A stretch of 64,000 bases of DNA from Acinetobacter baumannii (lineage in GTDB: Bacteria; Pseudomonadota; Gammaproteobacteria; Pseudomonadales; Moraxellaceae), in contig NZ_JADVOP010000017.1 in assembly GCF_016508585.1 (NCBI RefSeq), positions 1 through 64,000 on the forward strand. Reading direction: 5' to 3'. Positions 1 through 8,440 of this stretch are shown here, piece by piece. Numbering within the stretch: position 1 is the stretch's first letter; each line of letters begins with the position of its first letter. Position numbers and translations under genes: made by a program. Under the pieces are notes generated by a model. That model saw nothing but the letters and a program-made list of their open reading frames with translations, was not told where the DNA came from and made no database searches.

Positions 1-111
1 ATATATAACAAGTACTTAAAAATAAATAAGTTTTTTGCATTTAAATAAATGTTGCAAAATAATTAATACCTATGTTTAATGTTAATTAATAACAACGCGG
101 GGTATTTTATA

Positions 112-723
112 ATGTTGAAGCAACTTGCTCTTATTACATTAATGGGAATTTCTTCTGCTTCATTTGCAGATTGGCAAGTCAAAGTGGGTGGTTCGGTGAT
201 TTCACCTACTCAAGACATCAATGTTGCAGGTGTGGGGACTGTGAAAGCTGATCATGAATATGCTTTTACACCTTCAGTAGAATATTTCTTTGGTGAAACA
301 CCATTTTCAGCTGAGCTTTTGTTAGCTGCACCGATCAGCCATGATGTAAATTTGGATGGTCAAAAAGCAGTTAAACTTAAACATTTGCCGCCTACTGTTA
401 CTTTTAAATATAACTTTAAAAACTCAACTCGTTTTACACCATATATCGGTTTAGGTGGTACAGCATTTGTTGCGTGGGATGAAGAGTCAACAGGTGCATT
501 ATCAGGCACCAAAGTAAAAGTGAAAGACGATTTTGGTTTTGCGGGTCAAATTGGCTTTAATTTCCAGCCAGCCGATGCAAAAAACTGGGGTGTTTTCTTT
601 GATGCACGCTATGCGCAACTCAGCCCAGAAGTGAAAGTAACTGCCGGTGGAGCAACTGCTGCAAAATTTGACTTAGATATCGATCCGGTTATTTATACTT
701 TAGGTTATAGCTATAGATTCTAA
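112..723 (+). CDS. ompW: OmpW-family outer membrane protein
   Basis: Small eight-stranded beta-barrel porin of the OmpW family, placed in the outer membrane. The 203-residue protein opens with a signal peptide (MLKQLALITLMGISSASFA, cut before DWQ), continues with alternating amphipathic strands typical of OmpW (GGSVISP, TFKYNF, YIGLGGTAF), and ends in YSYRF with the terminal Phe recognised by the BAM machinery. The ATG at 112 is chosen over the in-frame ATG at 79 because it starts exactly at the signal peptide. A strong hairpin terminator follows 13 bases after the stop, so it is probably a single-gene unit. OmpW proteins are linked to passage of small hydrophobic molecules; the substrate here is unknown. 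Confidence 0.88.
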   Translation: MLKQLALITLMGISSASFADWQVKVGGSVISPTQDINVAGVGTVKADHEYAFTPSVEYFFGETPFSAELLLAAPISHDVNLDGQKAVKLKHLPPTVTFKYNFKNSTRFTPYIGLGGTAFVAWDEESTGALSGTKVKVKDDFGFAGQIGFNFQPADAKNWGVFFDARYAQLSPEVKVTAGGATAAKFDLDIDPVIYTLGYSYRF

Positions 724-735
724 GTAGACTGATAT

Positions 736-765
736 AAAAAGCTCGGTACATATACCGAGCTTTTT
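736..765. terminator. Intrinsic terminator after ompW
   Basis: A 13-bp perfect stem (AAAAAGCTCGGTA / TACCGAGCTTTTT) with the 4-base loop CATA, flanked by A and T runs, so it could act in both directions. It ends the ompW transcript. Confidence 0.9.
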
Positions 766-880
766 ATTTTTAAAATGATCAATTTTTTTGAAACAAGAAA
801 CCATAAAAAATAGTCATTTTTGACTATATAACAATGCACAAAATCAATTTAATCTAGAACTCATGACTTTATTTTTTTGA

Positions 881-1228
881 ATGAATATGAAATTACGAAT
901 TCCAATTATATTTTTACTGAGCTGTGGCATTTCAATCAGTCAGGCAGCCAGTTTTAACTGTGATCATGCCCAAACCAAAACAGAGCATCGTATCTGTGAA
1001 CAACGCAGTTTAAATGATGCAGATGTTAAAATGGCGACAACCTACAATATTATTCGAAAATTAGTCCCTATGGGAACACGAGGAGTCATTCAAGACCAAC
1101 AAGTGAAATGGTTACAACTGCGCAATCAATGTCAGGATAATGTACGTTGTTTAACCGATGCATATCAAATGCGACAACAAAAACTTGAGACTTATATGAA
1201 TCGGGTCTATGAGCAGGGTCCATTTTAA
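881..1228 (+). CDS. LprI-like (DUF1311) secreted protein
   Basis: 115-residue secreted protein of the DUF1311 / lysozyme-inhibitor LprI-like family. Visible are a signal peptide ending SQAA, then the family pattern: Cys in SFNCDHAQT, a second Cys in EHRICEQ, LND, and two later Cys in NQCQDNVRC, which suggests two disulfides in the periplasm. Family members have been connected with lysozyme inhibition, but most have no assigned role, so function is open. The start could also be the ATG at 887; no clear ribosome binding site distinguishes them. It stands alone between the ompW terminator and the htpG promoter. Confidence 0.7.
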   Translation: MNMKLRIPIIFLLSCGISISQAASFNCDHAQTKTEHRICEQRSLNDADVKMATTYNIIRKLVPMGTRGVIQDQQVKWLQLRNQCQDNVRCLTDAYQMRQQKLETYMNRVYEQGPF

Positions 1229-1246
1229 AAAAAATTGAATTTTACT

Positions 1247-1274
1247 ATTGAAAAATACTTAAACCACTCCATTT
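1247..1274 (+). promoter_or_regulatory. Sigma-32-type (heat shock) promoter of htpG
   Basis: ATTGAAA at 1247-1253, a 13-base spacer, then CTCCATTT at 1267-1274. This matches the heat-shock sigma factor consensus CTTGAAA-N(11-16)-CCCCATnT with one mismatch in each box, and lies 47 bases before the htpG ATG. Heat-shock control is the known mode for htpG; here it is inferred from the sequence only. Confidence 0.65.
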
Positions 1275-1321
1275 CATACAACATTCGATAAAAAAGCGTT
1301 ATGAATTTACGGAGTGATTTT

Positions 1322-3253
1322 ATGAGCGAACAGAACGCACAACAAAATTCAAAAAAGCACAGCTTCCAAGCAGAAGTGGCTCAGCTTTTACATTTAGTGA
1401 CGCATTCACTGTATTCAAATCCTGAAATTTTCCTACGCGAATTGATTTCTAATGCTTCTGATGCATGTGATAAATTGCGTTTTGAAGGGATTAATCATCC
1501 AGAATTTTATGAAAATGATCCAAATCTACACGTTCGAGTCAGTCTAGACAAAGATGCGAAAACCATTACGATTTCAGACAATGGAATTGGTTTAAGCCAA
1601 CAAGAAGCTATTGATAATCTTGGTACGATTGCCAAGTCTGGAACCAAAGACTTTATGTCGAAATTGTCCGGTGATCAAAAAGCCGATGCACAGTTAATTG
1701 GTCAATTCGGGGTTGGCTTTTATTCAGGCTTTATTGTTGCAGACAAAATCACAGTTGAATCTCGCCGTGCAGGTTTAGATGCATCCGAGGGTGTGCGTTG
1801 GATCAGTGGTGGAACAGGTGATTTTGAAGTCACGCAAATCGATAAGGCTTCACGTGGAACAGATATTATCTTGCATTTACGTGATGATGCTCTGGACTAT
1901 TTAGAAGCTTATAAAGTAAAACAGATTATCAATAAATATTCTGACCATATCAGCTTGCCAATTGAAATGCAGAAAGAAGTTTGGCAGGAAGAAGAAGCAG
2001 TTGAAGGTGAAGAGAAAAAGCCTGGTCAATATGTTAAAACTGATGAGTGGGAAGCAATTAACTCTGCAAGTGCTTTGTGGACACGCAGTAAAGGCGATAT
2101 CACTGAAGAACAGTATGTTGAGTTCTATAAGAATCTGACACACGATTTCGAAGCTCCGCTTGCATGGGCACATAATCGTGTTGAAGGGAGTACGGAATAT
2201 ACCCAACTACTTTACATTCCAAGTAAAGCACCAAGCAATATTTTTACCCGTGAAGCAAAAGCCGGCATCAAATTGTATGTGAAACGCGTGTTTATTATGG
2301 ATGATGCGGACAATCTGATTCCAAACTATCTTCGTTTTGTACAAGGGGTGGTGGACAGCGCAGACCTTCCATTAAATGTGAGCCGTGAGCTTTTACAGGA
2401 AAGTCGCGATGTGAAAACCATTCGTGAAGGCAATACACGCCGTGTATTGACCACCTTGGATGCTTTGGCAAAATCTGAAGATCAAGCAGATCAAGAAAAA
2501 TTCAAAACTTTCTATGCTGAATTTGGCTCAGTGATCAAAGAAGGTTTAGGTGAAGACTTTGCCAATCGCGAACGAATTCTTAAACTTTTACGCTTCTCTA
2601 CATCGAACAATGATGATGTTTCTACTTCATTGGAAGCCTATAAGGCACGTATGAAAGAGGGCCAAAAGGCAATTTATTATGTGACTGCGGATAGTCTAGC
2701 TGCTGCCAAAAACTCTCCACAATTAGAGTTGTTCCGTAAAAAAGACATCGAAGTTCTGCTTATGGCGGACCGTGTTGATGAATGGGCAATGGAATTTGTA
2801 CATGAGTTTGATGGTATACCAATGCAAAACGTTGCCAAAGGTGCGGTTGATTTAGGCGATCTACAAGACGCTGAAGAGAAAAAGGCACTGGAAGCAGCAG
2901 CTGAGCAATTCAAGCCAGTCGTTGAAAAATTATCTGATTCATTGAAAGCTAAAACCAAAGAAGTACGTGTGACCACACGTTTGGTTGATTCTCCTGCATG
3001 TTTAGTGACGGGTGATGGTGAACTTTCGCCGCAATTGATTCGTATGTTAAAACAGGCAGGTCAAGCTGTCCCGGAATCTAAACCAATTTTGGAAATCAAT
3101 CCAGAGCATCCTTTGGTGAAAAAATTGGAGGGTTCTGCACAGTTTGATGATTTAGCCAATGTGATTTTCGATCAAGCAGTGATTGCGGAAGGTGGGTTAC
3201 CGGATGATCCTGCTGAATATGTAAAACGTATAAATAATTTATTGTTGAAATAA
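1322..3253 (+). CDS. htpG: Molecular chaperone HtpG (Hsp90)
   Basis: Bacterial Hsp90, an ATP-dependent cytosolic chaperone dimer of 643 residues, the usual length. The N-terminal GHKL ATPase domain shows the N-box ([15 protein letters not shown]), the DNGIGL nucleotide motif, GTIAKSGTK and the lid/glycine motif [10 protein letters not shown]. The middle domain carries the Arg segment [13 protein letters not shown] and the C-terminal dimerisation domain ends NNLLLK, without the eukaryotic MEEVD tail. The ATG at 1322 is chosen because GGAG sits at 1311-1314; the upstream in-frame ATG at 1301 adds residues not found in the family. A heat-shock-type promoter lies upstream and a hairpin terminator directly downstream. 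Confidence 0.98.
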   Translation: MSEQNAQQNSKKHSFQAEVAQLLHLVTHSLYSNPEIFLRELISNASDACDKLRFEGINHPEFYENDPNLHVRVSLDKDAKTITISDNGIGLSQQEAIDNLGTIAKSGTKDFMSKLSGDQKADAQLIGQFGVGFYSGFIVADKITVESRRAGLDASEGVRWISGGTGDFEVTQIDKASRGTDIILHLRDDALDYLEAYKVKQIINKYSDHISLPIEMQKEVWQEEEAVEGEEKKPGQYVKTDEWEAINSASALWTRSKGDITEEQYVEFYKNLTHDFEAPLAWAHNRVEGSTEYTQLLYIPSKAPSNIFTREAKAGIKLYVKRVFIMDDADNLIPNYLRFVQGVVDSADLPLNVSRELLQESRDVKTIREGNTRRVLTTLDALAKSEDQADQEKFKTFYAEFGSVIKEGLGEDFANRERILKLLRFSTSNNDDVSTSLEAYKARMKEGQKAIYYVTADSLAAAKNSPQLELFRKKDIEVLLMADRVDEWAMEFVHEFDGIPMQNVAKGAVDLGDLQDAEEKKALEAAAEQFKPVVEKLSDSLKAKTKEVRVTTRLVDSPACLVTGDGELSPQLIRMLKQAGQAVPESKPILEINPEHPLVKKLEGSAQFDDLANVIFDQAVIAEGGLPDDPAEYVKRINNLLLK

Positions 3254-3270
3254 TCATTGTTGTTTTTCAA

Positions 3271-3297
3271 AAAGCCTATCTTTAAGATAGGCTTTTT
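3271..3297 (+). terminator. Intrinsic terminator after htpG
   Basis: Stem AAAGCCTATC / GATAGGCTTT with loop TTTAA and a run of T to 3297. It lies 18 bases after the htpG stop and also argues against a start at 3257 for the next gene. Confidence 0.88.
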
Positions 3298-3313
3298 TGC
3301 TGAAAACTATAAA

Positions 3314-3616
3314 ATGACCAAGATTCAAAGAATTCAAGCTATAAATTGTTTGCTGCTGTGCTGTGTACTGACAGCACCTGTATACGCGTATGAGCTTCCC
3401 GCTGTGGAAGACCGGCGGGCGGATACCACAGACGGTCAGAGAGGTGCTGCATTTTCTTTAGACCTTCACCCTAGCCTAAAAATAGAAGATGATTTAGTCG
3501 ACCGAGAGGTTAGGGCGGTTGGACGTATGGCATATGAAACAATGTCGATGCCCCATTCAGGGGGAACTTTATATCATTTTAAATTAGAACTTTATTCCAT
3601 CCATCCTCTACGTTAA
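3314..3616 (+). CDS. Small secreted protein of unknown function
   Basis: I do not recognise this 100-residue protein. It starts with a convincing signal peptide (basic MTKIQRIQ, hydrophobic core with several Cys, APVYA cleavage site), leaving a mature domain of about 70 residues that is rich in charge, has no Cys, and contains DRRADTTDG and HSGGTLYHF. The ATG at 3314 is chosen because an earlier in-frame start at 3257 would lie before the htpG terminator. It probably sits in the periplasm or is exported. No promoter is obvious, so it may depend on readthrough from htpG. Confidence 0.55.
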   Translation: MTKIQRIQAINCLLLCCVLTAPVYAYELPAVEDRRADTTDGQRGAAFSLDLHPSLKIEDDLVDREVRAVGRMAYETMSMPHSGGTLYHFKLELYSIHPLR

Positions 3617-3646
3617 GGCATATAAAAAAAGTAAATATAAAACTCA

Positions 3647-3670
3647 GTGGATAAGTAGCAACTTATCCAC
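3647..3670. repeat. DnaA-box inverted pair / possible minus-strand terminator
   Basis: Perfect 10-bp inverted repeat GTGGATAAGT-AGCA-ACTTATCCAC. The right arm plus the next base is a perfect DnaA box (TTATCCACA, 3663-3671); the left arm is an 8/9 match in reverse. On the minus strand it is followed by a T-rich stretch and could end the 3697-4854 gene. Confidence 0.45.
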
Positions 3671-3696
3671 AGTTGCGTTTAATGATTGAGCTAAAA

Positions 3697-4854
3697 TTAA
3701 AATAATGCTTCTAGGCGGACCAATGCACTCGGGAAGTGGCTACGGTCTTCACGACGATCATTAAAGTAATTTAAATCACCTTGTACATAGAACCATTCAC
3801 GCCAAACAGGTTGTCGCCAAGAAACAAAAGGTCCCCAACTGTTCAGTTTGAGGTCATTATTATTATAATAACCACCTGTATAGATACCGTAGTTAAAGCG
3901 GTTATTTTTAAAGAATTGATGCTGACGATATGTACGGTTGTCCCAAGTCAGATCATCATCCTGTTCATCTGCATAGGTCAGATAAAATTGATTGGAAATG
4001 AAGGGTTGATTCGGACGTGCATGGGTCAACTCCAGGTTGGTTCTGAGGTAATTCTCACTGTCGATTCCATAACGATAAATCTGTTCAGCATGAAAAGTAA
4101 AATCATTCCCCAAAGACCAGTCCCTTTGTGCTTTTAAGCGAGCATAAACATCATCGCCTGAACGAATACCTAGGTCGGCATCTAAATCAAACGGCAAACG
4201 TTTGGAAAGTTGAGACCAACGCAGTGCGATCGAACTATTATCATCTCTGATTTGTTTACCATCGATTCTTTTGTTTGGATCACCATCTGAATGCTTATTT
4301 GAAATTGCAATATTATTGGCAATTTCATCATCTAATGAATCATCACCAAAAACGACACTCAAACGATTTTCTAAGGTAGGTAGTTTAATCTTACCTCGGA
4401 TACGTGGGTTTACATCATAGCCATCATGTTTATTCCACTGGTTGTCGACAAGGATACGCAGTGTTGCTGTTGCCGGTCGTGCCGGATCAGTTTCTCCAAA
4501 CCATCCATCCATTTTATTGGCTGTACGATCGACCCAATCACTCAGTTTCTTTTGTTTCTTATCCGCCCATGTCTGATCTTCTGTGGTCTGTGTTGGAGGC
4601 ACAATCACTTGATCAGACTGTTCTGGAAAAATCGTTGGGGTTGAGTCCACGATTTTTGGAATATAGTTGAGTAAGCCCTTTTCTTCGGTCTCAGTCGAAG
4701 ATAATGATTTGCTTGACTCAGCTTTTTTTGTTTCGACATTGGTATCGAGACTACCATTTAGCTCTGCAAAAGCAGAGTTCCCCAAAAGACCACCTAACAA
4801 TAAGGCATAAGGTAATTTTGAGAAAATTAACGATGAAATTTTCTTCATATGCAT
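3697..4854 (-). CDS. Putative outer-membrane protein, unknown function
   Basis: 385-residue exported protein I cannot assign to a named family. It has a signal peptide ending NSAFA, then a low-complexity linker of about 100 residues rich in Ser, Thr, Glu and Lys, and a C-terminal half of about 250 residues with alternating amphipathic strands (SSIALRWSQL, FTFHAEQIYRY, QFYLTYAD, NYGIYTGGYY, FYVQGDLNYF). It ends VRLEALF with a terminal Phe, as expected of a BAM-inserted barrel. The first Met (4854) and the MKK start at 4848 are both possible. It is transcribed away from a long upstream gap and is flanked on both sides by DnaA-box-like sequences. Confidence 0.65.
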   Translation of the reverse strand: MHMKKISSLIFSKLPYALLLGGLLGNSAFAELNGSLDTNVETKKAESSKSLSSTETEEKGLLNYIPKIVDSTPTIFPEQSDQVIVPPTQTTEDQTWADKKQKKLSDWVDRTANKMDGWFGETDPARPATATLRILVDNQWNKHDGYDVNPRIRGKIKLPTLENRLSVVFGDDSLDDEIANNIAISNKHSDGDPNKRIDGKQIRDDNSSIALRWSQLSKRLPFDLDADLGIRSGDDVYARLKAQRDWSLGNDFTFHAEQIYRYGIDSENYLRTNLELTHARPNQPFISNQFYLTYADEQDDDLTWDNRTYRQHQFFKNNRFNYGIYTGGYYNNNDLKLNSWGPFVSWRQPVWREWFYVQGDLNYFNDRREDRSHFPSALVRLEALF

Positions 4855-5165
4855 ACTTTCTTAAACGTTGAGTCATTCAGTTTTTAACTTTCAATATAAC
4901 TATGCCTGAAAAAAACAGTAAATTTCAATTCAATACAGAGAATAGGTACAAAAAACATAAAGTATTGAACAATGAAATGCATAAAACAAAGTGAATAACC
5001 GTGTTAAATGCACATTTCATCACCAAAAGTGATTATTAATTAAAAATTAAGGAGTTATTTTAAATATATTCCACATCAGCAAAAATCATCGCATTGCATA
5101 AAAATCATGCTGAATTGTGGATAACTTTGTTTTTATCCTCAACGGATGTTTTATCAAGTCAAACA

Positions 5166-5189
5166 CAAAAAAGCCTCCCAAAGGGAGGC
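5166..5189 (-). terminator. Minus-strand intrinsic terminator, 310 bases beyond the nearest gene
   Basis: Stem GCCTCCC / GGGAGGC with a 3-base loop; on the minus strand it is followed by TTTTTTGTG. The only minus-strand gene upstream is the FrnE-like gene ending at 5499, so either that mRNA has a 300-base tail or a small RNA ends here. Confidence 0.8.
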
Positions 5190-5340
5190 TCTTCTGTCTT
5201 ATAAAATAAGAAAAAATAAGAAACTTACAGCGCAAGAATTTCGTGGAAACGAAAAATATGTGCTGATCATAATCTAAGAAAAAAAGTCTGAATAGTTGCT
5301 TTTATGCAACGCTGTATTGCAAAAATGACACGTAAATATA
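5170..5340 (-). ncRNA. Candidate small RNA (or long 3' tail)
   Basis: Between the FrnE-like stop and the minus-strand terminator lie hairpins GTTGC-ATAAAA-GCAAC (5295-5310) and TTTCGT-TTCC-ACGAAA (5241-5256), then the terminator hairpin. A TTGACT box lies on the minus strand near 5346-5351, but the matching -10 is poor. This hairpin-hairpin-terminator layout fits a small RNA, but no family is recognised and the 5' end is a guess. Confidence 0.25.
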
Positions 5341-5498
5341 GCTAAAAAGTCAATTCAAAATAAATAATCGAAATATTTGATAATATTGTTTTTTCTGAAG
5401 AGAATTTATTCTACTTTTCAAATCATGAACATTCAACTTTAATTTAAATATATTGAAGAACTCTATCTGACGAGTCCTTCAATTTTTAATATGACGCT

Positions 5499-6200
5499 TT
5501 ATTTATTCGGTACATCACAAGCATCATCATTGCAAACAGGTGCATCTTGTTGCTCAACGTCTCCATCGCTTGCTGTTTCCAATGCTTTTTGCAAGACCTG
5601 AACAAATACTTCTCGAGGTTGAGCACCTGCTAGTGCAACACGTTGATCAAATACAAAGAATGGTACACCCGTGACTTTCAATTGCTCATGGGCAACTTGT
5701 TCATCAAATTTTACAAAGTCGGCATATTCTTCCGAGTCTAATACATCATCGACTTCTACAGGATTCAAACCAATTCGAGAAGCCACATCTTCAATGGTTT
5801 CGCGTTCACCAATCGGTAAGCCCTGTGTCATATAGCTATAGAAAAAAGCCTCTTCAGCTTCTGAACCAAGCCCTTTACTTTGTGCAAGATGAATGATGCG
5901 ATGGGCATTAAACGTATTGCCTGAGTTGGCATTTTCCCAATTAAATTGAATCCCTTCTTCAAGAGCCATGGCTGCAATATTACGTTGCATGTCTTCTACT
6001 TCTGCAATAGTACGACCATATTTTTGCGCAAGTCGTTCTGAGTTTGAAACTTCCTGGCGTGGTGGTGCATCAGGATCAAGTTCAAAACTATGCCAATGGA
6101 CTTCAAGCTCGATACCTGCTTGTTCTGCTGCTGCTTCTAAACGTTTTTTACCGATGTAACAGAATGGGCAAACTACATCTGACCAAATATCTACGCGCAT
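5499..6200 (-). CDS. FrnE-like DsbA-family oxidoreductase
   Basis: Cytosolic thioredoxin-fold protein of the DsbA family, FrnE-type, 233 residues with no signal peptide. The active-site motif is Cys11-Pro-Phe-Cys14 (SDVVCPFCYIGKK) and the cis-Pro loop is TGVPFFVF. A helical insertion carries the usual HRIIHLAQSKG. The extreme C-terminus has a second Cys pair, Cys223 and Cys228 (CNDDAC), spaced CX4C; a CX4C pair is also reported for Deinococcus FrnE, where it works with the CXXC. Likely role is disulfide exchange in oxidative stress. The gene reads alone; its transcript may run to the terminator near 5170. Confidence 0.85.
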   Translation of the reverse strand: MRVDIWSDVVCPFCYIGKKRLEAAAEQAGIELEVHWHSFELDPDAPPRQEVSNSERLAQKYGRTIAEVEDMQRNIAAMALEEGIQFNWENANSGNTFNAHRIIHLAQSKGLGSEAEEAFFYSYMTQGLPIGERETIEDVASRIGLNPVEVDDVLDSEEYADFVKFDEQVAHEQLKVTGVPFFVFDQRVALAGAQPREVFVQVLQKALETASDGDVEQQDAPVCNDDACDVPNK

Positions 6201-6391
6201 GGGAAATCTCTACAATCTAAATGTTGATTATGATGGGGTTGATTGAGATAAATTTAAAGTCGAATTTTGATCATGACCTAGACAAAGCTAAATCTTAATC
6301 AGGAGATTTGTCGTTATTCTGCATAAATAATATACAAAAAAGAGTTGCTTAGGATATTCTAGATAATCTATGACATTGTTTGGAGACTGAT

Positions 6392-7141
6392 ATGCGTCGA
6401 ATATTGATCGTACTCAGTATCATTTTTCTGTCAGTTATTGGGTTTTTCTACTACGACCATACATCAATTAAAAATGAAAAAGCAAATCGCCAAGCATTTG
6501 ATTTAGTCATGACTGATAAAATGCGACAACTTTCGGAACAGGCACAAGACCGTTCTAAACCTGTCAATATTGAGATTCATGATGCTCGATTAAAAGGTGA
6601 CTATAAAATTTTGTCAGAGTTTTTACTTAAATATTGGATCAAGAATATTGATACACGAAATGCTTATTTAAATCAGCTTGCTGCCGCTAAGTGGGATCAT
6701 TTTCTAGATGTGAACCGTTTGGATGCTGACCGTAAACAGAATTATGTTGAAACTACTCAGATGCTGGTGACCGTGCGTCAAGCCATGCAAAAATACCAAC
6801 AGAACAATATGAAAAATAAAAACGAAGCGCTGGAGGAATTAAAAAGATCGACCTTACGCAAAGACCTTAAGAAACCTTTACAAGATAAACTCGAACAAAG
6901 TGCACAGCTTGATCCTGAAAATGCGTTAATTTTAAATGAATTACAAATCTTAGGAAAAGCTGAAACCATGTTTGACATGCTTAAAAAATATCAATGGCAG
7001 AAACAAGGCAATCAAATCCTGTTTAAAGAGGATGCCCAAGTCAAACAGTTTAATCAATTGTATCAAGACGTACTTAAATTAAATAGTCAGATTAATCAGA
7101 AAAAAGAACAGAATGCTGAGGTGTTACAAGAGGCGCTGTAA
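6392..7141 (+). CDS. Membrane-anchored coiled-coil protein, unknown function
   Basis: 249-residue protein not recognised by family. It begins with a single N-terminal membrane segment (RRILIVLSIIFLSVIGFFYY), with the rest probably periplasmic. The middle and C-terminal parts are Lys/Gln/Glu-rich and helical, likely coiled coil (MQKYQQNNMKNKNEALEELK, and LNSQINQKKEQNAEVLQEAL at the end). The ATG at 6392 is chosen because GGAG at 6382-6385 is well spaced; a TTG at 6380 is also in frame. The next gene begins about 25-50 bases later and is likely co-transcribed. Confidence 0.65.
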   Translation: MRRILIVLSIIFLSVIGFFYYDHTSIKNEKANRQAFDLVMTDKMRQLSEQAQDRSKPVNIEIHDARLKGDYKILSEFLLKYWIKNIDTRNAYLNQLAAAKWDHFLDVNRLDADRKQNYVETTQMLVTVRQAMQKYQQNNMKNKNEALEELKRSTLRKDLKKPLQDKLEQSAQLDPENALILNELQILGKAETMFDMLKKYQWQKQGNQILFKEDAQVKQFNQLYQDVLKLNSQINQKKEQNAEVLQEAL

Positions 7142-7164
7142 ATTTAATGAATAGAATGAGATGA

Positions 7165-7846
7165 ATGAAAAATATAAAAATATGGATATTTATTGCACTG
7201 GACTATACTGTTATTGGTTGCTGGAATGAATTATGTCTACCAGACGCCACTTTTGACTCAACACGCTTGTACGAATAAGCCTCTGTATCGCTATCATTTT
7301 GGCGTTTATCAAATTGATCAGGCATTTATTTCGGGTGCTCATAGCTATAAACAGATTTATGGATGGAAGCATTTTCTGGGCTTTGATCCTGTTTTATGTG
7401 CTGAACAAATTGAATATGACCAATGTGTTATGCAGGAGAAACAAGCAGCTTTAAAAAAAACAACACAGGAAAATCAACAGTGGCAACGCATACGGGATAA
7501 TTTGTATATCAATGCCCAGCATCAATTGGCTTTAAAACTTCCTTATGCAAACCGCTGCAGCATGTTTTTATCGGACAACATTCAAGTGGATCAGAGTTTA
7601 TCTATCTCCAATAATCGTTTTTATATCCATTTGAGTTTTGGTGAAGAAAGTGAACATTCATTGACTGAAATATTAGATGCAGTCACCTTTCAGCAATTGC
7701 ATTCTACGAATTTATATAAAGATAAAGAGCATGTCTATCTTTATTTTGACATGCTGGAGAGTAGTAATTCTTCTATTTTGGAAGATGCTGATTACGCGAC
7801 TTTTAAAACGAAGTCAGATGCAGGATGTGTAGCCAAGGATAAATAG
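7165..7846 (+). pseudogene. Membrane/secreted protein with apparent N-terminal frameshift
   Basis: The long open frame runs from a TTG at 7193 to 7846 (217 residues) and has no good start. An ATG at 7165 in a different frame encodes MKNIKIWIFIAL; removing one G of the pair at 7200-7201 joins this to TILLLVAGMNYVYQTP and gives a complete N-terminal membrane or signal segment. The mature part has six Cys, including QHACTNK, DPVLCAEQ, YDQCVMQ, ANRCSMF and a final AGCVAKDK, but no known motif. It follows the coiled-coil gene closely and may work with it. Either this is a real frameshift, a base-call error, or the true start is the TTG at 7193. Confidence 0.55.
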
Positions 7847-8013
7847 GCTATTGGTTTTATAATGAGCGAAAATCATGGCATAACCTGAATGCCGAAGAAA
7901 GAGAACAGGTTCAAGCGTTTCAATCAGATTCATCATCATGATGTCATATAGGATTGACCATTCAATATCGTCATACTCTTTGAAAACGACTCTATTTAAT
8001 ATCAACTATATTT

Positions 8014-8370
8014 TTATTCCCCCTTTCCCATAATTAGAAAAGATTTTAATAAGTCTTGTGATTGTTTTAGCTTAGATATTTTCTCTGAGATATTCTTCAA
8101 CTCCATGTTCAGTGCTTGTTTGGCAACAGGGCATAAAGTAAATTTCTCCTCTCCCAAGTCGAAACATGGCAGTAATCGTTTAATGTCTTTTAAATGCATT
8201 CCAGCATGATTGAGTACTTTAATTTTGCGAATATTTTCAATATCTTGTTGATTGTAAAAACGATAATGATTTGCTGTTCGTAGAGGATGAATTAATCCTA
8301 ATTCTTCATAATAACGGAGCATGCGAGGGCTGACTTGAGTCAGTGCAGCAACTTTAGCAAGGTTCATCAT
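8014..8370 (-). CDS. MerR-family transcriptional regulator
   Basis: 118-residue MerR-type activator/repressor. The N-terminal winged helix-turn-helix is clear (LAKVAALTQVSPRMLRYYEELGLI, then NHYRFYNQQDIENIRKI), followed by the dimerisation helix (ELKNISEKISKLKQSQDLL). Two Cys, at 69 (LPCFD) and 80 (LCPVAK), are the pattern of many small MerR proteins that govern oxidoreductase or detoxification genes, but no specific ligand can be named. It starts MMN at 8370, with AGAGGTAA just upstream on the minus strand. It is divergent from the NTF2-like gene, and their shared promoter has a MerR-type operator, so that gene is the likely target. Confidence 0.88.
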   Translation of the reverse strand: MMNLAKVAALTQVSPRMLRYYEELGLIHPLRTANHYRFYNQQDIENIRKIKVLNHAGMHLKDIKRLLPCFDLGEEKFTLCPVAKQALNMELKNISEKISKLKQSQDLLKSFLIMGKGE

Positions 8371-8377
8371 TTACCTC

Positions 8378-8412
8378 TTGACTGTCACAGTGCTGTTTGA
8401 GTTTATAGTCAA
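8378..8412 (+). promoter_or_regulatory. MerR-type promoter/operator with 20-bp spacer
   Basis: TTGACT (-35, 8378-8383) and TATAGT (-10, 8404-8409) are separated by 20 bases, longer than the normal 17 and typical of promoters activated by MerR-family DNA distortion. The outer sequence forms a perfect TTGACT / AGTCAA inverted repeat (8378-8383 and 8407-8412). The right arm also supplies a TTGACT on the minus strand towards the regulator gene, which suggests autoregulation. Confidence 0.7.
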
Positions 8413-8440
8413 TCTAGTGGCTAAACAAGCAGAGGGAATT

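Larger units (their letters stand above)
4855..5498. other. Long intergenic region with minus-strand terminator and possible small RNA
   Basis: No credible protein gene. It holds a perfect reverse DnaA box (TGTGGATAA, 5116-5124), a near-match (TTATCCTCA) shortly after it, a strong minus-strand terminator at 5168-5189, and two small hairpin sequences at 5241-5256 and 5295-5310. The upstream part should contain the promoter of the 3697-4854 gene, but I cannot place it securely. Confidence 0.5.

Noticed and set aside
7814..8005. 63-codon minus-strand frame after the frameshifted gene
   Set aside because: No ribosome binding site and no protein-like pattern; it overlaps the end of a better supported plus-strand gene.
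8378..8440. Longer start (TTG 8378) for the NTF2-like gene
   Set aside because: The codon lies in the -35 box of the promoter, and the ATG at 8441 has a good ribosome binding site.
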